A DNA stretch of 64,000 bases, from positions 1,922,001 through 1,986,000 of the forward strand of contig NZ_CP013435.1 of assembly GCF_001718795.1 (NCBI RefSeq), read 5' to 3'. The first letter of the stretch is position 1; each line of letters starts with the position of its first letter. Below the pieces are notes generated by a model. That model saw only the letters and a list, made by a program, of their open reading frames with translations, did no database searches and was not told the origin of the DNA. Positions 1 to 8,273 of this stretch are shown here, piece after piece. This DNA comes from Burkholderia latens. GTDB lineage: Bacteria; Pseudomonadota; Gammaproteobacteria; Burkholderiales; Burkholderiaceae. A program made the position numbers and the translations under genes.

Positions 1-1402
1 CGGCCTTCTCGGCGGTCCAGATCTCTTCCAGGTCCGCATACTCGCGGCCGAGGCGCTCGATCTCTTCCTCGATCAACTGCAAGCGCTTTTGCGACGCTTC
101 GTCCTGCTCCTTCTTTACCGCCTCGCGCTCGATCTTCAGCTGGATCAGCCGGCGATCGAGCTTGTCCATCTCTTCGGGCTTCGAATCGATTTCCATCTTG
201 ATCTTCGATGCGGCCTCGTCGATCAGGTCGATCGCCTTGTCAGGCAGGAAGCGGTCGGTGATGTAGCGGTGCGACAGCTCCGCCGCCGCGACGATCGCCG
301 GGTCCGTGATGTCGACGCCGTGGTGCAACTCGTACTTCTCCTGCAACCCGCGCAGGATCGCGATCGTCGCCTCGACGCTCGGCTCGTCGACGAGCACCTT
401 CTGGAAGCGGCGCTCGAGCGCGGCATCCTTCTCGATGTACTTGCGGTATTCGTCGAGCGTGGTGGCACCGATGCAGTGCAGCTCGCCGCGCGACAGCGCC
501 GGCTTCAGCATGTTGCCTGCGTCCATCGCGCCTTCGGCCTTGCCGGCGCCGACCATCGTGTGGATCTCGTCGATGAACACGATCGTCCGGCCTTCGTCCT
601 TCGCGATGTCGTTGAGCACGGCCTTCAGGCGCTCCTCGAACTCGCCGCGGTATTTCGCGCCGGCGAGCAGCGCGGCCATGTCGAGCGACAGCACGCGCTT
701 GCCCTTCAGCGTCTCGGGCACCTCGCCGTTGACGATCCGTTGCGCGAGCCCTTCGACGATCGCGGTCTTGCCGACGCCCGGCTCGCCGATCAGCACCGGG
801 TTGTTCTTGGTGCGGCGCTGCAGGATCTGGATCGAGCGGCGGATTTCGTCGTCGCGGCCGATCACCGGATCGAGCTTGCCCGCGCGCGCGCGCTCGGTCA
901 GGTCGACCGTGTATTTCTTCAGCGCCTCGCGCTGGCTTTCCGCGTCCTGGCTATGCACTTGCGAGCCGCCGCGCACCGCGGCGATCGCGGCTTCGAGCGA
1001 CTTGCGCGTGAGACCGTGCTGGCGCGCGAGCCTGCCGGCTTCGCCCTTGTCGTCGGACACGGCAAGCAGAAACATCTCGCTCGCGATGAACGTGTCGTTG
1101 AGCTTCTGCGCTTCCTTGTCGGCCTGATTCAGCAGCCCGGCCAGCTCGCGGCCGATCTGGATGTCGCCGCCCGTGCCCGTCACTTGCGGCAGGCGCGAAA
1201 TGGCTTCGTTCAGCGCGCCCTGCAGCGCCTGCACGTGCACGCCCGCGCGCGACATCAGCGAGCGGGCGGAGCCGTCCTGCTGCGCGACCAGCGCCGCGAG
1301 CACGTGAACGGGTTCGATGTATTGATTGTCGCGGCCAGCCGCGAGGCTTTGCGCGTCCGCGAGTGCTTCCTGGAACTTGGTGGTTAGCTTGTCGATTCTC
1401 AT
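1..1402 (-). CDS. clpB: ATP-dependent disaggregase ClpB, N-terminal part (runs off left edge)
   Basis: ClpB is a hexameric AAA+ chaperone that, with DnaK, pulls proteins out of aggregates in the cytoplasm. The window holds only the first 467 codons. Translation of the minus strand from 1402 begins [14 protein letters not shown], the typical ClpB start, preceded by a GGAGGT ribosome site (acctcc at 1411-1416). The amino-terminal Clp_N repeats come first, then the first AAA module with Walker A motif GEPGVGKT (encoded near 780-760). Close to the edge the product enters the charged coiled-coil middle domain characteristic of ClpB ([12 protein letters not shown] and following). The second AAA module and stop lie outside. 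A heat-shock promoter lies just upstream. The call is secure; only the 3' end is missing. Confidence 0.97.
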   Translation of the reverse strand, partial: MRIDKLTTKFQEALADAQSLAAGRDNQYIEPVHVLAALVAQQDGSARSLMSRAGVHVQALQGALNEAISRLPQVTGTGGDIQIGRELAGLLNQADKEAQKLNDTFIASEMFLLAVSDDKGEAGRLARQHGLTRKSLEAAIAAVRGGSQVHSQDAESQREALKKYTVDLTERARAGKLDPVIGRDDEIRRSIQILQRRTKNNPVLIGEPGVGKTAIVEGLAQRIVNGEVPETLKGKRVLSLDMAALLAGAKYRGEFEERLKAVLNDIAKDEGRTIVFIDEIHTMVGAGKAEGAMDAGNMLKPALSRGELHCIGATTLDEYRKYIEKDAALERRFQKVLVDEPSVEATIAILRGLQEKYELHHGVDITDPAIVAAAELSHRYITDRFLPDKAIDLIDEAASKIKMEIDSKPEEMDKLDRRLIQLKIEREAVKKEQDEASQKRLQLIEEEIERLGREYADLEEIWTAEKA

Positions 1403-1434
1403 TGAGTGAGACCTCCAATTTTCGATTAACACCA

Positions 1435-1462
1435 AGATGAGGATGGTTATACGGGTTTCAAG
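1435..1462 (-). promoter_or_regulatory. Predicted sigma32 heat-shock promoter of clpB
   Basis: On the minus strand CTTGAAA (complement of 1456-1462) is followed after 13 bases by CCTCATCT (complement of 1435-1442). This matches the sigma32 consensus CTTGAAA-N11-16-CCCCATNT with one mismatch in the -10 element. It ends 32 bases upstream of the clpB ATG, with a strong ribosome site in between. RpoH control of clpB is well established in proteobacteria; here it is inferred from the motif. Confidence 0.8.
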
Positions 1463-1558
1463 CGGAATTCCGGTTGATTCAGCGCAAAAATTGGCAGGCG
1501 GGCGCGCCGCAGCCCTCGCCGGGCACTGCAGCGGGACGAGCGGTGCGGTGCAGGCGTG

Positions 1559-2071
1559 TCAGGCCTTCGACGATGCTTCGGCTGACACTTGCGCGTCGCC
1601 GTCAGACGCGGCGCCGCGCACGGGCGTGACCGGACGAATACCGAGCAACGTGACGAGCGGCGACGCGGGCACCGCCAACTCGCCAATCGTATGACGATCG
1701 AGTTCCGCGAAGAACGCATCGCGCGCGGCCGCCAGCACGCCCTTCAGACGACACTGCGGCTCGATCACGCAGCCGCGCGACTCGCCGTCGGCCGCAAAGC
1801 AGCCGACCAGCGCAAAATCGTTCTCTGTCGCGCGCACCACCTGGCCGACGGTCAGCTGCAGCGAATGGGGGTACAACCGCAGCCCGCCGTTGCGCCCGCG
1901 AACGGTATCGACCCAACCGAGCTCGCCGAGCTGCTGGACGACTTTCATCAGATGGTTCTTCGACACGCCGTAGGCGTCCGAGATCTCCTGGATCGTCGCG
2001 AGCCCCTCGCCGCGCACGGCAAGGTACAGCATGACGCGCAGCGAGTAGTCGGTGTAGTCGGTGAGTCTCAT
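1559..2071 (-). CDS. nsrR: Rrf2-family Fe-S regulator, NsrR-like
   Basis: A 170-residue winged-helix regulator of the Rrf2 family. The ATG at 2071 (MRLTDYTDYSLR) is chosen because this is the conserved NsrR start; the frame stays open 14 codons further upstream. The helix-turn-helix covers about residues 25-60. Three cysteines at C91, C101 and C107 in the arrangement C-x9-C-x5-C fit the Fe-S cluster ligands of NsrR, the nitric oxide sensor. Loss of the cluster on NO exposure derepresses NO-protection genes. The divergent neighbour is a truncated haemoglobin, a typical NO-related target, and an NsrR-like half site lies between them. NsrR is favoured over IscR because of the cysteine spacing and neighbour. 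The C-terminal tail is longer than in E. coli NsrR. Confidence 0.88.
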   Translation of the reverse strand: MRLTDYTDYSLRVMLYLAVRGEGLATIQEISDAYGVSKNHLMKVVQQLGELGWVDTVRGRNGGLRLYPHSLQLTVGQVVRATENDFALVGCFAADGESRGCVIEPQCRLKGVLAAARDAFFAELDRHTIGELAVPASPLVTLLGIRPVTPVRGAASDGDAQVSAEASSKA

Positions 2072-2196
2072 GAGCGAATACGGAAAGTTGTTGATCGTGC
2101 CGCGATTACGCAAACCGGGTCAATCCGGACGCACGCCGGGCCGGCTGCCCGACACCATCTGAAGGCCCGGGGTTGCCGGAACCGCCCGCGCGCAAT

Positions 2197-2220
2197 AAGA
2201 TGCATTCAATCTACGCATTA
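2197..2220. promoter_or_regulatory. Candidate NsrR operator between nsrR and haemoglobin gene
   Basis: The sequence AAGATGCATT at 2197-2206 equals one half of the published NsrR consensus (AAGATGCATTT and its mirror). The second half, around 2211-2226, is poorly conserved: an AATGC core occurs only as CGCATTATT. The site lies between the divergent genes, 126 bases from the nsrR start and about 130 from the haemoglobin start. Binding is inferred. Confidence 0.5.
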
Positions 2221-2349
2221 TTCTTGCCTGGGTGGACGCTATTTTGCGTCAAAATCCGACCGGCGTCCCACGCATTGTCCGCAGTGCCGTGCCACCCGGC
2301 GCGTTGTGGCCCCGTCGCCCATATTCCGATTTTCCCGGCCCTTTTTGCC

Positions 2350-2910
2350 ATGACTGTCCTGCCCGCTTCGTCCGATACCGCGCCGGCCCGCCCGCGCGAC
2401 GCCGAACCCACCGAACACAACATCCGCGAGCTCGTGTACGCGTTCTACGATCGCGTGCGCGCCGATCCGCTGCTGGGCCCCGTATTCGACGCGAAGCTCG
2501 AAGGCCGCTGGGACGAGCATCTGCCGAAGATGGTCAGCTTCTGGTCGAGCCTCGTGCTCGGCACCAAGGGCTATCGCGGCAACGTGCAGCAGGCGCACCA
2601 GCCGCTCGACGGAATCGAGCCCGCACACTTCAGCCGCTGGCTGTCGCTGTTCCTGAGGACCGTGGAGGCCCGCTACGAGCCGGCGGCGGCCGTCCGCTTC
2701 ATGGAACCGGCGCTGCGGATCGCGCAGAGCCTGCAGCTGAGCCGCTTCGGTTGGGATTACCAGATTCCGCCGGAGCAGCAGGCGTTGCTCGACGCAATCG
2801 CGCCGCGCCGCCGCGACACGAGCGACGATCCGCATGCGCTGCCGTCACGCGCGCGCGGCGAGCCTTTTCCGACCCGAATCATCGGCCGCGGCGTCGATTC
2901 GGACGCGTAA
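2350..2910 (+). CDS. Group III truncated haemoglobin
   Basis: A 186-residue globin. ATG 2350 (MTVLPASSDT) is preferred over the longer reading from 2173, which would place the candidate NsrR site inside the gene. After a short disordered head, the segment HNIRELVYAFYDRVRADPLL is the globin A/B region typical of trHb group III. GYRGNVQQAHQPL supplies the probable proximal haem ligand H83. FWSSLVLG and FGWDYQIPP are further conserved parts. Such proteins bind haem and O2 or NO in the cytoplasm and are linked to nitrosative stress. Placement opposite nsrR supports NO-responsive expression. The arginine-rich C-terminal tail after about residue 160 is probably not part of the fold. Confidence 0.85.
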   Translation: MTVLPASSDTAPARPRDAEPTEHNIRELVYAFYDRVRADPLLGPVFDAKLEGRWDEHLPKMVSFWSSLVLGTKGYRGNVQQAHQPLDGIEPAHFSRWLSLFLRTVEARYEPAAAVRFMEPALRIAQSLQLSRFGWDYQIPPEQQALLDAIAPRRRDTSDDPHALPSRARGEPFPTRIIGRGVDSDA

Positions 2911-2968
2911 CGCGGCGAAGCAGCGCCGGCTCACCGCGGCACGGCGTCGCACGATGTGGCCGCCGCGC

Positions 2969-3445
2969 TCATCGCCGCGTGTTGCCCGATTCGACGCCCC
3001 AGCGCGCGAGCGCCGCATCGTCGCTGCTGCGCGCATCGACCCAGCGCTCGCCGTCCGGCGTGGTTTCTTTCTTCCAGAACGGCGCCTCGGTCTTCAGGTA
3101 GTCCATCACGAACTCGCAGGACGCGAACGCGTCGCCGCGATGCGACGCAACGGTCGCGACCATCACGATCTGATCGAGCGGCAGCAGCGGGCCGACCCGA
3201 TGCACGATCGCGACGTCGATCCCGGGCCAGCGGCGGCAGGCGTCGGCGGCGATTTTCTCGAGCGCCTTCTCGGTCATCCCCGGATAGTGCTCGAGCTCCA
3301 TCGCGGCGACCGAATCGCCTTCGTTCAGGTCGCGCACCGTGCCGACGAAGCACGCGACCGCGCCGATTTTCGGGTTGCGCGCACGCAATGCCGCGACTTC
3401 TGCGCTGAGGTCGAAATCGTCCGTCTGTACTCGTACCGTAGCCAT
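2969..3445 (-). CDS. moaE: Molybdopterin synthase catalytic subunit MoaE
   Basis: 158 residues, the usual MoaE length. MoaE with MoaD converts cyclic pyranopterin monophosphate to molybdopterin by adding two sulfurs. Visible family motifs are ACFVGTVRD near residue 31, ELEHYPGMT, and HRVGPL. The catalytic lysines lie in YLKTEAPFWKKE (about residues 115-127). It is the last gene of the moeA-moaD-moaE set, all on the minus strand. The gap to moaD is unusually long (192 bases) and is filled by three hairpin repeats, so expression relative to moaD may be tuned there. Confidence 0.96.
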   Translation of the reverse strand: MATVRVQTDDFDLSAEVAALRARNPKIGAVACFVGTVRDLNEGDSVAAMELEHYPGMTEKALEKIAADACRRWPGIDVAIVHRVGPLLPLDQIVMVATVASHRGDAFASCEFVMDYLKTEAPFWKKETTPDGERWVDARSSDDAALARWGVESGNTRR

Positions 3446-3456
3446 TGTCTGTCTCT

Positions 3457-3505
3457 GTCGATCGGAGTTAGCGCTTTAGCGCTTACTCCGATCCCATGCT
3501 TCGCG
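3457..3505. repeat. Hairpin repeat copy 1 (moaD-moaE gap)
   Basis: First of three tandem copies of a 49-50 base unit. Each contains a dyad: arms GATCGGAGTTAGCGC and GCGCTTACTCCGATC (one mismatch) separated by TTTA-like bases, followed by the spacer CCATGCTTCGCG. This copy sits 12 bases upstream of the moaE start, so on the moaE mRNA the hairpin would lie directly ahead of the ribosome site. Confidence 0.9.
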
Positions 3506-3555
3506 GTCGATCGGAGTTAGCGCTTTAGCGCTTTACTCCGATCCCATGCTTCGCG
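3506..3555. repeat. Hairpin repeat copy 2
   Basis: Second copy of the unit, one base longer because of an extra T in the right arm (GCGCTTTACTCC). Otherwise it matches copy 1, including the spacer ATCCCATGCTTCGCG. Confidence 0.9.
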
Positions 3556-3604
3556 GTCGATCGGAGTTAGCGCTTTAGCGCTTACTCCGGTCCCATGCTT
3601 CGCA
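3556..3604. repeat. Hairpin repeat copy 3
   Basis: Third copy, nearest to moaD. It carries two substitutions near its end (ACTCCGGTCCC and TTCGCA), consistent with an older or edge copy of the array. Confidence 0.88.
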
Positions 3605-3637
3605 GTCGACCCGATTTAGTCGGGCCACATGCAACGC

Positions 3638-3895
3638 TCAGCCGCCCGTCACCGGTGGAAAGAACGCGACCTCGCAACCGTCGGTCAGGCGCGTGCCGGG
3701 ATCGGTCATCTCGTGATTGCACGCCATGCGCAGCGCGCGCCCTTCGGCAAGCGTCTCGGCCCACGCGCCACCGCGCAGCCGCAGCCACGCACGCACGTCG
3801 CCGACGGTCGCCACGCCGTCCGGCACGTCGGCCTGCTCGTCGGACACACCGAGCGCCTCGCGCACGCTTGCAAAGAATTTCAGCTGGATCTTCAT
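3638..3895 (-). CDS. moaD: Molybdopterin synthase sulfur-carrier subunit MoaD
   Basis: An 85-residue ubiquitin-like sulfur carrier. It starts MKIQLKFFASVREALG and ends in the diagnostic PPVTGG; the terminal glycine is adenylated and thiocarboxylated and then inserted into MoaE. Its start is 18 bases downstream of the moeA stop, so the two genes are probably co-transcribed. The hairpin array follows it. Length and ends match the family. Confidence 0.96.
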   Translation of the reverse strand: MKIQLKFFASVREALGVSDEQADVPDGVATVGDVRAWLRLRGGAWAETLAEGRALRMACNHEMTDPGTRLTDGCEVAFFPPVTGG

Positions 3896-3913
3896 GGTCG
3901 GGAAGCCGTCGCG

Positions 3914-5161
3914 TTACGACAGCAGTTCGGAAAACGGAATGAAACGCACGGTCTCGCCCGCGCTGATCGCGTGCTGCGGCGGATTGTCGATCAGGCCGTC
4001 GCCCCACACCGTCGACGTCAGCACCGCCGAACTCTGGTTCGGGAACAGATCGAGACCGCCGGCCGCATTGATGCGCGCGCGCAGGAATTCGTTGCGCCGG
4101 TCGCCCTTGCTCTGCGAGAAGTCCGCGCGCAGCGACAGCGCGCGCGGCGCAACGTCGCGCACGCCGGACAGGCGGAGCAGAAACGGCCGCACGAACAGCA
4201 GGAACGTGACGAAACTCGATACCGGGTTGCCGGGCAGCCCGATGAAGTGCGCATCTGCGCGGCCGTCGCCGCGACGCACCGCGCCATACGCGAGCGGCTT
4301 GCCGGGCTTCATCGCGATCTGCCACAGCGCGAGCCGCCCTTCGGCCTCGACCGCCGGTTTCACGTGATCTTCGTCGCCGACCGATACGCCGCCGCTCGTC
4401 AGGATCACGTCGTGATCGCGTGCGGCTTCGCGCAGCGTATCGCGGGTCGCGGCGAGCGAGTCGGGCACGATCCCGTAGTCGGTCACGTGACAGCCGAGCC
4501 GCGCCAGCAGCGCACGCAGCGTGAAGCGGTTCGAGTTGTAGATCGCGCCCGGCTTCAGCGGCTCGCCCGGCATCGTCAATTCGTCGCCGGTGAAGAACAC
4601 CGCGACGCGAATCCGCCGCGCGACCGGCAACTGCGCGCAACCCACCGACGCGGCAAGACCGAGCGCCTGCGGCGTGAGCCGCGTGCCGGCCGGCAGGATC
4701 ACCGCCCCCTGGCGGATGTCCGCGCCCTGCGCGGTGATCCACTCGCCGGCTTTCGGCGTGTGCAGGATTTCAACCGCGTCGCCGTCGGCCGCCGTCTGCT
4801 CCTGCATCACCACGGCATCGGCGCCCGGCGGCACCGTCGCGCCGGTGAAGATCCGCGCGGCCGTGCCCGCGGCAAGCGGTGCGGCCGGATGACCGGCCGG
4901 AATCCGCTGCGACACCGGCAGGCGCCGCTCGCCGTGCAGCAGATCGGCGACACGCACCGCGTAGCCGTCCATCGCACTCGTGTGCATCGGCGGCACGTCG
5001 AGCGGCGAGCTTACGTCGGCCGCCAGCACGCGACCGAGCGCATCGAGCGTCGCGACGGTTTCGGTGCCGGGCAGCGGCTGCGCGGCATCGAGCAGCGCCG
5101 TGAGCGCCTCGGCGGTCGACAGCATCGGCGCGCGCGGCGCCGCGGGATTCGGGTTCGACAT
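3914..5161 (-). CDS. moeA: Molybdopterin molybdenumtransferase MoeA
   Basis: 415 residues. MoeA inserts molybdate into adenylated molybdopterin, the last step of Mo-cofactor synthesis. The N-terminal half carries PPMHTSAMDGYAVR (about residues 57-70) and AGTAARIFTGATVPPGADAV (about 97-116). The MoCF-like domain III shows FFTGDEL and ILTSGGVSVGDEDHV, with GLPGNPVSSFVTF later, and domain IV closes the protein. It heads the moeA-moaD-moaE run. The ATG at 5161 (MSNPNPAAP) begins a short variable leader; a later start such as MLSTAEALT is possible. Confidence 0.95.
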   Translation of the reverse strand: MSNPNPAAPRAPMLSTAEALTALLDAAQPLPGTETVATLDALGRVLAADVSSPLDVPPMHTSAMDGYAVRVADLLHGERRLPVSQRIPAGHPAAPLAAGTAARIFTGATVPPGADAVVMQEQTAADGDAVEILHTPKAGEWITAQGADIRQGAVILPAGTRLTPQALGLAASVGCAQLPVARRIRVAVFFTGDELTMPGEPLKPGAIYNSNRFTLRALLARLGCHVTDYGIVPDSLAATRDTLREAARDHDVILTSGGVSVGDEDHVKPAVEAEGRLALWQIAMKPGKPLAYGAVRRGDGRADAHFIGLPGNPVSSFVTFLLFVRPFLLRLSGVRDVAPRALSLRADFSQSKGDRRNEFLRARINAAGGLDLFPNQSSAVLTSTVWGDGLIDNPPQHAISAGETVRFIPFSELLS

Positions 5162-5320
5162 CGATGGAATCGGGGATCGTTGGAGTCAATACGTCATTGT
5201 AGCGACGCCGTCGCGCCCACGTGCGATATGGCCGTCATGCGAAAACTGTGATCGGCGCGAACGCGCGGCACCGGCGCCGGTTTCGCAACACGGCTGGCCG
5301 CGCGTCAATGGCCAAACGAA

Positions 5321-5365
5321 ACGGCCGGAACCCCGACTCGTTCGACGAATCGGCATTCCGGCCGT
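5321..5365 (-). terminator. Terminator after thrC
   Basis: Arms ACGGCCGGAA (5321-5330) and TTCCGGCCGT (5356-5365) pair perfectly, with a further imperfect inner stem of CCGACTCG and CGAATCGG. On the minus strand the stem is followed by TTTCGTTT. It lies about 60 bases past the thrC stop, in the thrC-moeA gap. Confidence 0.7.
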
Positions 5366-5425
5366 CCTGTGCCGCGGGGCTTGCCCGCGGCGGCGCGGTG
5401 CAACGTCGTGCGCGCCGATGCGCGG

Positions 5426-6877
5426 TTATGCGCCCGTATGCGCGGCGATGAAGTTCTTCACCTGCTGCGCGTCGGCCTTCACGACCTCGAAGCGCTGCGG
5501 CAGCGCCTCGAGCCCGTCGAACGCGGCCGGACGCTCGGCTTCGCGATCGAGCGCCTCGCGGATCGTCTCGCCGAACTTGATCGGCTGTGCGGTCTCGAGC
5601 ACGACCATCGGGACGCCCGCATCGAGATGCTCGCGCGCGACCTTCACACCGTCGGCCGTATGCGTATCGATCATCGTGTCGTAGCGCGAGAACACGTCGC
5701 GGATCGTTGCGATGCGGTCGGCATGGCTGCTGCGCCCCGACACGAAGCCGAACTCGGCCACGCGCGCGAAATCGCCGCTCGCCGCGAGGTCGAACCCGCC
5801 CTTCTCCTCGACGTCGCGGAACAGCTGCATCACGCGCGCCGGATCGCGTCCCAGCAGGTCGAACACGAAACGCTCGAAGTTCGACGCCTTCGAGATGTCC
5901 ATGCTTGGGCTGCTCGTGTGATACGTGTTCTCGGCGCTGCGCACGCGGTACGCGCCGGTGCGGAAGAACTCGTCGAGCACGTCGTTCTCGTTGGTCGCGA
6001 CGACCAGCTTCGCGATCGGCAGGCCCATCATCCGCGCGATGTGGCCCGCGCAGACATTGCCGAAGTTGCCCGACGGCACCGTAAACGACACGCGCTCGTC
6101 GTTGGATGTCGTCGCCGCGAAATAGCCCTTGAAGTAGTAGACGACCTGCGCGACGACGCGCGCCCAGTTGATCGAGTTCACCGTGCCGATCTTGTGCCGC
6201 GCCTTGAATGCGTGATCGTTGGACACGGCCTTCACGATGTCCTGGCAGTCGTCGAACACGCCTTCGACCGCGAGGTTGAAGATGTTCGGATCCTGCAGGC
6301 TGAACATCTGCGCGGTCTGGAACGCGCTCATTTTCTTGTGCGGCGACAGCATGAACACACGCACGCCGGCCTTGCCGCGCATCGCGTATTCCGCCGCGCT
6401 GCCGGTATCGCCCGACGTCGCGCCGAGGATGTTCAACGCCTCGCCGTGCTTCGCGAGCGTGTATTCGAACAGGTTGCCGAGCAGCTGCATCGCCATGTCC
6501 TTGAACGCGAGCGTCGGGCCGTTCGACAGTTCCAGCAGCGACAGCGCCGTGCCGTTCTCGGTGCCGAGCGTCTTCAGCGGCGTGATGTCGGACGCGTTTT
6601 CGCCGTGGCGCGTGTTGCTGTAGACGGCGGCGGTGTACGTGCGGCGCGTGATCGCGCGCAGGTCGTCGGCCGGGACGTCGTCGCAGAACTTCGACAGGAT
6701 CTCGAATGCGAGATCCGCGTACGGCAGCGTGCGCCAGCGCGCGAGCTCGTCGGCCGACACCTTCGGGTACTCGGCCGGCAGGTACAGCCCGCCGTCCTTC
6801 GCGAGGCCGCCGAGCAGGATGTCGGAGAACGTATGGCGCTCGCCGATGCCGGCGCCGCGCGTGGAGATGTAGTTCAT
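5426..6877 (-). CDS. thrC: Threonine synthase
   Basis: 483 residues, the class of longer bacterial and fungal-like ThrC proteins. It converts O-phosphohomoserine to threonine with pyridoxal phosphate. MNYISTRGAG is the usual start. The PLP-lysine region is NGPTLAFKDMAMQLLGNL (about residues 104-121); GATSGDTGSAAEYA and SGNFGNVCAGHIA bind phosphate and cofactor. It follows hom by only 14 bases on the same strand, so hom and thrC form an operon, perhaps with the aminotransferase upstream. A terminator follows. Confidence 0.97.
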   Translation of the reverse strand: MNYISTRGAGIGERHTFSDILLGGLAKDGGLYLPAEYPKVSADELARWRTLPYADLAFEILSKFCDDVPADDLRAITRRTYTAAVYSNTRHGENASDITPLKTLGTENGTALSLLELSNGPTLAFKDMAMQLLGNLFEYTLAKHGEALNILGATSGDTGSAAEYAMRGKAGVRVFMLSPHKKMSAFQTAQMFSLQDPNIFNLAVEGVFDDCQDIVKAVSNDHAFKARHKIGTVNSINWARVVAQVVYYFKGYFAATTSNDERVSFTVPSGNFGNVCAGHIARMMGLPIAKLVVATNENDVLDEFFRTGAYRVRSAENTYHTSSPSMDISKASNFERFVFDLLGRDPARVMQLFRDVEEKGGFDLAASGDFARVAEFGFVSGRSSHADRIATIRDVFSRYDTMIDTHTADGVKVAREHLDAGVPMVVLETAQPIKFGETIREALDREAERPAAFDGLEALPQRFEVVKADAQQVKNFIAAHTGA

Positions 6878-6891
6878 GTCGTTCCTGGTCC

Positions 6892-8220
6892 TCAGTTCAG
6901 CGCTTCCATGCGCAGCTTCGTTACCTTCGAGACCACCGTCGCCAGGCTCTCGATCTGCGCGATCGCTGCGTTGACGTTCTTCTCGACCGTCTCGTGCGTG
7001 ATCAGGATGATGTCGGTCTCGCCATTCGCGCCTTCGATCTGCTCGGACTCCTTCTGCAGCAGCGCGTCGATCGAGATGCCCGATTCGGCGAGGATGCGCG
7101 TGATGGCGGCAAGCACGCCGGTCTGATCGGCCACGCGCAGACGCAGGTAATAGCCGCTCGTCACTTCGTCGATCGGCAGGATCGGCGTGTTCGACAGGCT
7201 GTCCGGCTGGAATGCGAGATGCGGCACACGATGCTCGGGATCGGCCGTGTGCAGGCGCGTGACGTCGACGAGATCCGCGACGACCGCCGACGCGGTCGGC
7301 TCCGCGCCCGCGCCCTTGCCGTAGTACAGCGTCGTGCCGACCGCGTCTCCGTGCACGACGACCGCGTTCATCGCACCCTCGACGTTCGCGAGCAGGCGCT
7401 TCTCGGGAATCAGCGTCGGGTGCACGCGCAGCTCGATGCCGTTCGCGGCGCGGCGCGCGATGCCGAGCAGCTTGATCCGGTAACCGAGTTCTTCCGCATA
7501 GCGGATGTCGGTCGCGTCGAGCTTGCTGATGCCTTCGACGTATGCGCGGTCGAACTGGACCGGCACGCCGAACGCGATCGCGCTCATGATGGTTGCCTTG
7601 TGCGCGGCATCGACGCCTTCGATGTCGAAGGTCGGATCGGCTTCCGCGTAGCCGAGCTCCTGCGCGGCCTTCAGCGCCGTCGCGAAGTCGAGGCCGCGGT
7701 CGCGCATTTCCGACAGGATGTAGTTCGTCGTGCCGTTGATGATGCCCGCGATGTACTGGATGCGGTTGGCCGTCAGACCTTCGCGCAGCGCCTTGATGAT
7801 CGGGATGCCGCCGGCGACGGCCGCTTCGAACGCGACCATCACGCCCTTCTCGCGTGCGGCCTCGAAGATCTCCGTGCCGTGCACGGCGAGCAGCGCCTTG
7901 TTCGCGGTCACGACGTGCTTGCCGTTCGCGATCGCGCGCAGCACCAGGTCGCGGGCAATGCCCGTGCCGCCGATCATCTCCGCGACGATCGAAATCGACG
8001 GATCGTCGACGACCGCGTTGAAGTCATCGGTGATCTGCGCGGTGCCGGCGTGAGCGCCGAGCGCGGCCTGCGCCTTGGCCGGGTTGCGCACCGCAATGCG
8101 CGCGATCTCGATGCCGCGCCCCGCGCGTCGCTTGATTTCTTCCTGGTTGCGGTGCAGCACCGTGAAGGTGCCGCTGCCGACGGTGCCGAAGCCCAACAGG
8201 CCAACTTTGATCGGTTCCAT
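6892..8220 (-). CDS. hom: Homoserine dehydrogenase
   Basis: 442 residues, monofunctional. It reduces aspartate semialdehyde to homoserine with NAD(P)H. ATG 8220 is chosen (MEPIKVGLLGFGTVGSGT) because it sets the Rossmann motif GFGTVG at residues 10-15; the frame remains open upstream but without homology to the family. The catalytic region includes GIINGTTNYIL and EADPTFDIEGVDAAHK. The C-terminal about 85 residues form an ACT domain (YYLRLRVADQTGVLAAITRI), expected to mediate threonine feedback inhibition. It is 53 bases downstream of the aminotransferase gene and 14 bases upstream of thrC. Confidence 0.97.
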   Translation of the reverse strand: MEPIKVGLLGFGTVGSGTFTVLHRNQEEIKRRAGRGIEIARIAVRNPAKAQAALGAHAGTAQITDDFNAVVDDPSISIVAEMIGGTGIARDLVLRAIANGKHVVTANKALLAVHGTEIFEAAREKGVMVAFEAAVAGGIPIIKALREGLTANRIQYIAGIINGTTNYILSEMRDRGLDFATALKAAQELGYAEADPTFDIEGVDAAHKATIMSAIAFGVPVQFDRAYVEGISKLDATDIRYAEELGYRIKLLGIARRAANGIELRVHPTLIPEKRLLANVEGAMNAVVVHGDAVGTTLYYGKGAGAEPTASAVVADLVDVTRLHTADPEHRVPHLAFQPDSLSNTPILPIDEVTSGYYLRLRVADQTGVLAAITRILAESGISIDALLQKESEQIEGANGETDIILITHETVEKNVNAAIAQIESLATVVSKVTKLRMEALN

Positions 8221-8273
8221 GCTGCGTGTGATCGATGAGTAAGAATGAATGAATGCCGGGAGGCCCTGTCCGC

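Noticed and set aside
89..1387. Long plus-strand frame across clpB
   Set aside because: It is antisense to a clear clpB product with full motifs and has no recognisable family; the high GC content opens long shadow frames.
3457..3604. Repeat array considered as CRISPR
   Set aside because: The units are near-identical over their whole length, so there are no unique spacers, only three copies exist, and no cas genes are nearby.
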